From Marinosulfonomonas sp. (GTDB lineage: Bacteria; Pseudomonadota; Alphaproteobacteria; Rhodobacterales; Rhodobacteraceae), in the NCBI GenBank assembly GCA_015494385.1, contig WGBJ01000439.1, forward strand, positions 1 through 6,081: 6,081 nt of DNA. Reading direction: 5' to 3'. A model generated the notes under the pieces. It was not told the origin of the DNA. It saw nothing but the letters and a program-made list of their open reading frames with translations, and did no database searches. Both the position numbers and the translations under genes were made by a program. Positions 1-4,433 of the stretch are shown piece by piece. The first letter of the stretch is position 1. The number at the start of each line of letters is the position of its first letter.

Positions 1-1
1 A

Positions 2-553
2 TTGCGCAACGGACCGGCCTTGCCCTCAAAGCTGATCGACAAGGTCAAGGGCCAGTGGGTCGAACTGAACCCGATGAACGAGCGCCTTGTGCGCAAGGAT
101 GTGGGCGCGAAACATGACGCCGAGCGGCTCAGGAAACACGACATAATCCTTGGCATTTTGTTGGATGAAGCGGGGGCTGGACGTCTCTATACAACGATGC
201 AGCTGGCTGAAACTTTCGAAAACAAGGCAGGCCTGGGCAGCAAGCATACCATCCGCGAACGTCTGAGTGTCCTGTCGACCAAGGGATTTGTGAAATTCTT
301 GCGCGATGCTTCGGCATTCGGGTTTCCGAAGACACGATCGCGGTTCGGATATCTCTGTGTCGAAGGTATGGAATTCTGTATTGGTGAAAAGATTGATCCG
401 ACGACCGGCGAGGTTTTGCAATCCGCCAGACCGGTACACCCCAGCCACTACAAATGCCCGCAGTCCGGGGTCTGTCTCGAGGTCGAAAATCCGGCGGTCT
501 GGGTCTATCCGGACGGTCTGAATGACGACCCAACTCATATGAGTGAGGCCTGA
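2..553 (+). CDS. Winged-helix-like protein of unknown function (5' end probably cut off)
   Basis: No confident family name. The reading frame is open from the window edge. The first possible start is a TTG at position 2 with no visible ribosome binding site, so the true start is probably upstream. Residues about 45-105 look like a helical, winged-helix type DNA-binding domain: a helix (RKHDIILGILLDEAG), then GRLYTTMQLAETF, then a recognition-helix-like segment (SKHTIRERLSVLSTKGFVKFL). The C-terminal part has H149, C152 and C158 (HYKCPQSGVC), a spacing that might bind metal, but this is only suggestive. It ends just before a gene-free stretch with several dyads, so a regulator or replication-accessory role acting on that DNA is possible; this is inference from position. 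Coding is supported by length and G/C-rich third positions. Confidence 0.75.
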   Translation: MRNGPALPSKLIDKVKGQWVELNPMNERLVRKDVGAKHDAERLRKHDIILGILLDEAGAGRLYTTMQLAETFENKAGLGSKHTIRERLSVLSTKGFVKFLRDASAFGFPKTRSRFGYLCVEGMEFCIGEKIDPTTGEVLQSARPVHPSHYKCPQSGVCLEVENPAVWVYPDGLNDDPTHMSEA

Positions 554-608
554 CTCTTATGTGTGAGCTAACAGTGCATTCAATGAAATCAATGGGTTAC
601 GGGAAAAT

Positions 609-630
609 AAGAGTTAGGTCCCGAACTCTT
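609..630. repeat. Inverted repeat AAGAGTT / AACTCTT
   Basis: Perfect 7-bp arms (609-615 and 624-630) around an 8-nt loop. The related octamer ACTCTTAT lies just upstream (553-560) and is the inverse of ATAAGAGT (607-614), so the same core appears three times in about 80 bp. This is consistent with a repeated protein-binding site. No T-run follows, so it is not a standard terminator. Confidence 0.5.
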
Positions 631-706
631 CTCCGAAGACTTCGGCCTCTTGATTTTTCATTTAATAACAAGGGGATACTCCTCTCTGAACAGTTAGGTG
701 TTGATA

Positions 707-727
707 CCCCCATACTACGTATGGGGG
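707..727. repeat. Inverted repeat CCCCCATAC-TAC-GTATGGGGG
   Basis: Perfect 9-bp arms (707-715 and 719-727) around a 3-nt centre. The inner part, CATAC..GTATG, recurs as a palindrome at 754-765, with centres about 42 bp (four helical turns) apart. The pair resembles a double operator. Confidence 0.6.
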
Positions 728-748
728 GCCAACCAGCAGGTTTGGCCC
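726..748. repeat. Hairpin GGGCCAA ... TTGGCCC
   Basis: Arms 726-732 and 742-748 are perfect 7-mers. With one bulged T the stem extends inward (AACC with GGTT around AGCA). It lies exactly between the two CATAC/GTATG dyads and overlaps the G-run of the first, so the two structures compete if transcribed. Function unknown. Confidence 0.45.
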
Positions 749-753
749 ACTTC

Positions 754-765
754 CCATACGTATGG
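754..765. repeat. 12-bp perfect palindrome CCATACGTATGG
   Basis: A perfect self-complementary 12-mer and the second copy of the CCATAC/GTATGG dyad seen at 707-727. It lies about 115 bp upstream of the RuvC-like start codon and is a likely binding site for a dimeric regulator (inference). Confidence 0.55.
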
Positions 766-879
766 AGTGTTCGCGCGTACGATGTGCAGCAGCCGTTTAC
801 CGATGATGGCAGGTGGAACCTTCAAGCATCGGTCCCGCATTCATTATCCCCAAACCCAAAACCCAAAAGGAACCCTTTT

Positions 880-1422
880 ATGAACAAATCCGATCTGGAC
901 CCCCCTGTTATCGACGCTCACGGCGTCTTGCTGTCGACCAACCGCCCCCGAACCTCCGGAGCTATCCTTGCCCTCGATCTTGGCACCACCACGGGATGGG
1001 CTGTGCGGGGGCATGACGGGCTGATCACCAGTGGAACAGTCTGCTTTCGTCCCAGCCGGTATGACGGTGGTGGCATGCGGTATCTACGGTTTCAGAACTG
1101 GCTGACCGAGTTGGACCAGCTCGCGGGGCCGGTCGCAACCATCTGGTTCGAGGAGGTCCGACGCCACGCTGGCACCGATGCCGCACACGTTTATGGCGGG
1201 CTGATGGCCACGCTGACCGCTTGGGCGGAGCTTCACGGCATTCCTTACGGCGGAGTCCCGGTTGGAACAATCAAGAAATCCGCCACCGGCAAGGGCAATG
1301 CCAGCAAGGCCATGATGATCGAAGCTGCTCGGGCCAAAGGCTACCACCCAGCAGATGACAACGAGGCCGACGCTATCGCCATCCTGCACTGGGCGCTGGA
1401 AACGAAAAGAGGCATGGCATGA
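880..1422 (+). CDS. RuvC-like Holliday-junction / phage nuclease
   Basis: A 180-residue protein of the RNase H-fold RuvC-like type. In this family it cleaves branched DNA such as four-way junctions during phage recombination, replication or packaging. The first beta strand is ILALDLGTTTGWA (residues 29-41) with the catalytic Asp33. The second acidic site is in IWFEEV (Glu91/Glu92). The last is in DDNEADAIAIL (159-169), with Asp160 or Asp164 as metal ligands. GTIKKSATGKGNASK (129-143) is the basic segment before the last helix that is usual in phage members. The length matches the family. ATG 880 is chosen over the in-frame ATG 559 because AAAAGGA at 865-871 is well spaced and the upstream extension has no domain. 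It overlaps the next gene by ATGA. Active on DNA in the cytoplasm. Exact substrate not determinable here. Confidence 0.85.
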   Translation: MNKSDLDPPVIDAHGVLLSTNRPRTSGAILALDLGTTTGWAVRGHDGLITSGTVCFRPSRYDGGGMRYLRFQNWLTELDQLAGPVATIWFEEVRRHAGTDAAHVYGGLMATLTAWAELHGIPYGGVPVGTIKKSATGKGNASKAMMIEAARAKGYHPADDNEADAIAILHWALETKRGMA

Positions 1423-1625
1423 ACGGGATGAGGTTTACGCCGCGCGGTTACGGTGGCACCCGTCGCAACCCAGATCAGGTCAAGCGCGAGGGCTGGAAGG
1501 AACAGGGGTTGCTGGCGGTGGCACTCGATGATGACCGGCTGACTTGGCCGGAACGGGAACTCGTGCGCCAGCTCGGCGAGAAACTGTATGGCAAACGACC
1601 TGAAAGCAGCGAGGTATCACGATGA
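1419..1625 (+). CDS. Small hypothetical phage protein (68 aa)
   Basis: I do not recognise a named family. It starts within the stop of the RuvC-like gene (ATGA, 1419-1422) and ends in another ATGA overlap with the DUF6362 gene (1622-1625), the strongest evidence that it is translated. The protein is basic at the N-terminus (RFTPRGYGGTRRNPDQVKREGW) and predicted helical afterwards (LTWPERELVRQLGEKLYGK). There is no signal peptide or membrane segment. Its place between a nuclease and a helix-turn-helix protein suggests a DNA-associated accessory role, but this is context only. Confidence 0.7.
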   Translation: MNGMRFTPRGYGGTRRNPDQVKREGWKEQGLLAVALDDDRLTWPERELVRQLGEKLYGKRPESSEVSR

Positions 1626-2062
1626 CCAGCTGGACAATTGCTCGTGTGCAGGACCGGCTGGAGCTGGCGGCTGACGTCATGCGACAGATGCCGGGCGTGA
1701 AGCCACAGGGGCATTTCAACGCGTGGCCTGACTACCAATACAGCTTTGCCGATCAGGTTGGCCAAGAGCCAAAAATGCGAAAGCCTCGGCCAAGCCCGCG
1801 TATGATCACCGAGGCCGACGAGGCGATGCTGTGGCTGCGCTGGTTGGAGGTTGACGATGCAAAGCTGGCCTGGGCGCGCGCCAATGGCAAGGCGTGGAAA
1901 CCGATTTGCTGGGAGTTCGGCCTATCCCGCACAGCAGCGACCCGCCGGTGGCAGTTCGGGCTTGCAGTGATCGTCTGGCGGCTCAATGGCCGTGTGCCAC
2001 CCATACGGCGGTCCATGGATTTTGTGATCAAACGGGCCAGAACCGACCTGCGGATCCGGTAG
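1622..2062 (+). CDS. DUF6362 family protein with helix-turn-helix
   Basis: A 146-residue protein that I match from memory to DUF6362, a family common in alphaproteobacterial prophages. Visible family-like features are RLELAADVMRQMPGVKPQG (12-30), the Trp-rich centre MLWLRWLEVDDAKLAWARANGKAWKPICWEFG, and a helix-turn-helix at about 92-118 (WKPICWEFGLSRTAATRRW, then a hydrophobic helix ending VIVWRLNGR). The helix-turn-helix resembles those of small phage regulators and terminase small subunits, but no terminase large subunit is in the window. Start by ATGA overlap with the preceding gene. It is the last gene of the coupled trio; the next gene has its own promoter. Function unproven; DNA binding is likely. 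Confidence 0.8.
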   Translation: MTSWTIARVQDRLELAADVMRQMPGVKPQGHFNAWPDYQYSFADQVGQEPKMRKPRPSPRMITEADEAMLWLRWLEVDDAKLAWARANGKAWKPICWEFGLSRTAATRRWQFGLAVIVWRLNGRVPPIRRSMDFVIKRARTDLRIR

Positions 2063-2074
2063 CATTGTGGATGG

Positions 2075-2110
2075 TTGAATTGTTTTGTTATAACACCTAT
2101 TATAACCTAT
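2075..2110 (+). promoter_or_regulatory. Toxin-antitoxin promoter with repeated TTATAAC operator
   Basis: TTGAAT (2075-2080) and TATTAT (2098-2103) are separated by 17 bp, a good sigma-70 type pair. Overlapping them are two direct copies of TTATAAC (2088-2094 and 2100-2106) spaced 12 bp start to start; the first is part of the palindrome GTTATAAC (2087-2094). AbrB/MazE-type antitoxins usually repress their own operon, so these are good candidates for the autoregulatory operator (inference from family). AAGGAG at 2116-2121 then precedes the antitoxin ATG by 6 nt. Confidence 0.65.
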
Positions 2111-2127
2111 CATTGAAGGAGAGTGCC

Positions 2128-2352
2128 ATGACCAGCCTGAAACTCACCGGTATCGGAAATTCCGTCGGGGTTGTTTTGCCCAAAGACCTGCTGGCCCGGC
2201 TGCGGGTGCAGCGCGGCGACCGGCTCTATGCGGTCGAAACCCCGGGCGGGATCGAGTTGACCCCCTATGACCCCGCCTTTGCGGTCCAGATGGATGCGGC
2301 CGAGGAGATCATGCGCGAGGATCGCGACGTTTTGAAGAAGCTGGCTGAATGA
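2128..2352 (+). CDS. AbrB/MazE-type antitoxin of a Doc toxin-antitoxin pair
   Basis: A 74-residue protein with an N-terminal SpoVT/AbrB swapped-hairpin domain: the opening MTSLKLTGIGNSVGVVLPKD (1-20) is the typical GNS.GV.LPK signature, followed by LLARLRVQRGDRLYAVETPGGIELTPYDP. The C-terminal tail (about 52-74, rich in E/D and helical) is of the type that binds and neutralises the toxin. It would bind its own promoter as a dimer and inhibit Doc. The start is set by AAGGAG at 2116-2121, 6 nt from ATG. The stop overlaps the toxin start (ATGA), the usual order and coupling of such pairs. Strong TA context; the classical partner of Doc in phage P1 is Phd, so this is an AbrB-for-Phd arrangement also seen widely in chromosomes. 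Confidence 0.88.
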   Translation: MTSLKLTGIGNSVGVVLPKDLLARLRVQRGDRLYAVETPGGIELTPYDPAFAVQMDAAEEIMREDRDVLKKLAE

Positions 2353-2741
2353 CGCCCGAGCCTGTCTGGGTGCGCGCCGATGTTGTTGAGGCGATCCACC
2401 GGCGGCAACTCGCGGAACACGGCGGGGCGGAAGGTGTGCGGGACGCGGGCGCACTGGCCTCGGCCCTTGATCGGCCCCGCAACCGCCTGACCTATGGCAA
2501 CCCGCCGCCCGACCTTGCCGAACTGGCGGCCGCCTATGGTTTTGGTATTGCGCGCAACCATCCGTTTGCCGATGGCAACAAGCGCACAGCCCTGATCGTG
2601 ATGCGGCTGTTTCTGAAGCTGAACGGCGCGGCGCTGGTTGCAACAGCCGGGGAAAAGTATGACGTGATCATGTCCTTGGCGGCTGGTGATCTGGAAGAAA
2701 CAGCGCTTGCCGAATGGGTTCGTGCACATCTCGCAGGGTGA
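2349..2741 (+). CDS. doc: Doc-type (Fic fold) death-on-curing toxin
   Basis: A 130-residue protein of the Doc branch of the Fic superfamily. The signature HPFADGNKRTA lies at residues 71-81 (catalytic-loop His71, Asn77, Lys78, Arg79), matching the Doc motif HxFx(D/N)xNKR. The N-terminal block EAIHRRQLAEHGGAEGVRDAGALASALDRP (14-43) is typical of Doc proteins. P1 Doc phosphorylates elongation factor Tu and stops translation; the same reaction is inferred here. The length agrees with the family (about 125-130 residues) and no key residue is missing, so the toxin looks intact. Start by ATGA overlap with the antitoxin. The cassette probably stabilises the mobile element after integration or acts as an abortive-infection module. 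Confidence 0.92.
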   Translation: MTPEPVWVRADVVEAIHRRQLAEHGGAEGVRDAGALASALDRPRNRLTYGNPPPDLAELAAAYGFGIARNHPFADGNKRTALIVMRLFLKLNGAALVATAGEKYDVIMSLAAGDLEETALAEWVRAHLAG

Positions 2742-2791
2742 TTTTCTCGGGGTGCCTGTCAAGGAAAATCGTGTTTGCGGTACAATTTTCG

Positions 2792-2801
2792 GGTGTACAC
2801 C
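2792..2801. repeat. Palindrome GGTGTACACC
   Basis: A perfect 10-bp palindrome which, allowing one extra G, extends to TTTCGG...CCGAAA on both sides (about 2787-2805). It lies about 50 bp after the doc stop. This form is typical of an operator for a dimeric regulator; the cognate protein is not identified. Confidence 0.45.
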
Positions 2802-2990
2802 GAAACGCGTGACACATCCGGTTTTAGACGCTACAAATTGGGCATAATCGCGAGAGAGTTGGGTGGACGGCCGATTGGTCAATCAAACCTGACACACGAA
2901 CCCCACCGATTTGTACGGGTCCCTTCCTGTGCAAAACGTATACGGGGGGGCTAGGCGCGCAAGTTTGCTAGCGACAGGGCGAAAATTTTG

Positions 2991-3076
2991 GGAAGCCACC
3001 CGGAGTCCAGTTTCGCGACCGCCCACAGTAATGATCAATAAAACAAAGCGTTAGCCGCCCGTTACAGGTGGCTTCC
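2991..3076. repeat. Long-range inverted repeat GGAAGCCACC / GGTGGCTTCC
   Basis: Perfect 10-bp arms at 2991-3000 and 3067-3076 enclose 66 bp that include one GANTC site (3003-3007). Just inside the left arm, CGGAGTCCA (3001-3009) is repeated directly at 3121-3129. In RNA it could form a long stem-loop upstream of the hairpins at 3081-3143. Confidence 0.5.
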
Positions 3077-3080
3077 ATGT

Positions 3081-3095
3081 GGACCCTCGGGGTCC
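3081..3095. repeat. Hairpin GGACCC-TCG-GGGTCC
   Basis: Perfect 6-bp GC-rich arms (3081-3086 and 3090-3095) with a 3-nt loop. It is followed directly by the next set of hairpins and not by a T-run, so it is not a textbook terminator. It may be part of a structured 5' leader. Confidence 0.5.
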
Positions 3096-3143
3096 GGAAA
3101 ATCCAGTTGGATTCCGGCAGCGGAGTCCACCCGCCGGAATCCA
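3094..3143. repeat. Two mutually exclusive hairpins in the methyltransferase leader
   Basis: The segment TGGATTCCGGC (3108-3118) can pair with GCCGGAATCCA (3133-3143), giving perfect 11-bp arms and a 14-nt loop. Alternatively TGGATTCCGG can pair with the upstream CCGGAAAATCCA (3094-3105), a 10-bp stem with two bulged A and a 2-nt loop. Only one can form at a time. GTGGAC (3079-3084) and GTCCAC (3125-3130) offer a further alternative. The arms contain GATTC (3110) and GAATC (3137). The structure ends 33 nt before the ATG at 3177. Confidence 0.55.
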
Positions 3144-3176
3144 CCGGCACCCTTCAGAGATCACAGAAAACCCAAT

Positions 3177-4430
3177 ATGACCCTCAGCTTCGCCCCTGAC
3201 GCGATCGAGCATTGGCCGCTCGACCGCCTGAAACCTTACGTCCGCAACGCCAAAATGCACGGCGCGGACCAGGTTGCCAAGATTGCCGCCAGCATGGCCG
3301 AGTTCGGCTGGACCGTGCCTTGTCTCGTCGCGGACGACGGTGAGTTGATCGCGGGCCACGGTCGGGTGCTGGCCGCCGAGCAACTGGGGTTGAAGGAAGC
3401 ACCGGTGATCGTACTGGGGCATCTGACGGATGAACAACGCCGCGCCTACCGGATCGCCGACAACAAGCTGACCGAGCTTGGAGAGTGGGATGAAATCGTT
3501 TTGTCCGAGGAGCTGCAATTGCTGGCGTCGGAGGATTTCGACCTGTCGCTGATCGGGTTCGATGATGGCGAACTGGATGCGTTGCTGTCCGGCCTCGATG
3601 ACGAAACCGACACGGACGGTGAGGATGACATTCCCGAACCACCCGAGGATCCGGTCAGCCGACCGGGGGACCTTTGGGTGCTTGGCAATCACCGGCTGCT
3701 TTGCGGTGATGCCACAGTGGCCACCGACGTCGAGCGGGTGCTGGCGGATGCCAAGGCAAATTTCTGTTTTTGCGACCCGCCCTATAACGTCGATTATGCC
3801 GGAGGCGCAGGGGCCGAACAGGCTGGCAAGGGGCGTCGGATCAAGAACGATGCCCTTGGCGATGCGTTTGGCCAGTTTCTTTATGATGCCTGCGTGCTGA
3901 TCAACACCCATACCAATGGCGCGGTTTACATCTGCATGTCTTCGAGCGAATTGCACACGTTGCAAGCCGCCTTCACCAAGGCAGGCGGCCATTGGTCTAC
4001 CTTTGTGATCTGGGCCAAAAACCGGTTCACGCTGGGTCGGTCCGACTACCAGCGCCAATACGAGCCAATCCTTTATGGCTGGCCCGAAGGTGTGAAACGC
4101 CGCTGGTGCGGCGCGCGTGATCAGGGCGATGTATGGAACATCAACCGCCCGACCAAAAATGATCTGCACCCGACCATGAAGCCGGTCAGCCTTGTGGAAC
4201 GCGCCATTCAGAATTCCAGCCGCAAGGGCGACCTTGTGTTTGACCCGTTCGGCGGAAGCGGCACGACCCTGATTGCAGCTGAAAACACGGGGCGCAAGGC
4301 CGCATTGCTGGAGCTCGACCCGAAATATGTCGATGTGATTATCGAACGCTGGCAAAAGTTTACGGGGCAACAAGCCAAGCTGGACGGCACAGATCAAACC
4401 TTCGCCGATCTGGCGCAAAATCCGCGCTGA
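3177..4430 (+). CDS. ParB-domain / N6-adenine (beta-class) DNA methyltransferase fusion
   Basis: A 417-residue phage-type orphan methyltransferase. Residues about 12-100 are a ParB/sulfiredoxin-like N-terminal domain (PLDRLKPYVRNAKMHG, then ELIAGHGRVLAAEQLG with the GHGR motif at 60-63, and YRIADNKL). An acidic linker follows (about 129-157). The catalytic domain has DPPYNVDY (200-207, motif IV), HPTMKP (331-336) and FDPFGGSGTTLIAAE (355-369, motif I, binding S-adenosylmethionine). Motif IV before motif I makes it beta-class, the class of CcrM (GANTC). DPPY favours adenine-N6 as target, but specificity cannot be read from sequence. No restriction enzyme is adjacent. The start ATG 3177 has only a weak upstream AGAGA (3156-3160), so translation may depend on leader structure. 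It stops 3 nt before the cytosine methyltransferase start. Confidence 0.92.
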   Translation: MTLSFAPDAIEHWPLDRLKPYVRNAKMHGADQVAKIAASMAEFGWTVPCLVADDGELIAGHGRVLAAEQLGLKEAPVIVLGHLTDEQRRAYRIADNKLTELGEWDEIVLSEELQLLASEDFDLSLIGFDDGELDALLSGLDDETDTDGEDDIPEPPEDPVSRPGDLWVLGNHRLLCGDATVATDVERVLADAKANFCFCDPPYNVDYAGGAGAEQAGKGRRIKNDALGDAFGQFLYDACVLINTHTNGAVYICMSSSELHTLQAAFTKAGGHWSTFVIWAKNRFTLGRSDYQRQYEPILYGWPEGVKRRWCGARDQGDVWNINRPTKNDLHPTMKPVSLVERAIQNSSRKGDLVFDPFGGSGTTLIAAENTGRKAALLELDPKYVDVIIERWQKFTGQQAKLDGTDQTFADLAQNPR

Positions 4431-4433
4431 GGC

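Larger units (their letters stand above)
554..879. promoter_or_regulatory. Gene-free leader upstream of the RuvC-like gene, rich in dyads
   Basis: About 326 bp without a convincing gene. It is open in the frame of the downstream gene (an ATG at 559 would add 107 residues), but that extension has poor codon use, no recognisable domain and no ribosome binding site. The stretch holds an AT-rich patch (651-670), an inverted repeat (609-615 with 624-630), an odd palindrome (633-645), and a group of dyads at 707-765 containing CCATAC/GTATGG. A good Shine-Dalgarno (AAAAGGA, 865-871) precedes the ATG at 880. No canonical -35/-10 pair is convincing: TTGATT at 650-655 and GATACT at 675-680 are 19 bp apart. 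It probably carries the promoter and operators for the downstream genes; an origin is a less likely alternative. Confidence 0.55.
2742..3176. promoter_or_regulatory. 435-bp gene-free leader of the methyltransferase module
   Basis: No convincing gene on either strand; the 60-codon minus-strand frame at 2968-3150 is rejected. It contains: arms GATTTTC/GAAAATC (2740-2746 and 2764-2770); the palindrome GGTGTACACC (2792-2801); two TGACACA copies (2810-2816, 2890-2896); GATTG-GT-CAATC (2873-2884); ACGTATACG followed by a G-run (2936-2950); a long-range inverted repeat (2991-3076); and stacked hairpins (3081-3143). CATAAT at 2843-2848 could be a -10 box, but I see no good -35. Four GANTC sites lie at 3003-3141. 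The leader probably carries the promoter and regulation of the adenine methyltransferase. No classical terminator with T-run is seen after doc. Confidence 0.6.

Noticed and set aside
26..538. 170-codon minus-strand frame opposite the first gene
   Set aside because: Antisense shadow with no motif. The plus frame has a coherent helix-turn-helix-like pattern.
559..879. N-terminal extension of the RuvC-like protein from ATG 559
   Set aside because: No ribosome binding site, rare-codon and AT-rich composition, several dyads in the DNA, and no family counterpart; AAAAGGA sits correctly before ATG 880.
2740..2770. GATTTTC/GAAAATC inverted repeat as a terminator of the doc operon
   Set aside because: AT-rich 7-bp stem with a 17-nt loop and no T-run after it; too weak to call a terminator.
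2265..2882. 205-codon minus-strand open frame over the toxin-antitoxin genes
   Set aside because: Shadow frame. The plus strand has clear AbrB and Doc motifs and no domain is visible in the minus-strand product.
2968..3150. 60-codon minus-strand frame in the leader with two WTP-containing segments
   Set aside because: The repeated residues come from the DNA repeats of the leader. No ribosome binding site or family resemblance.
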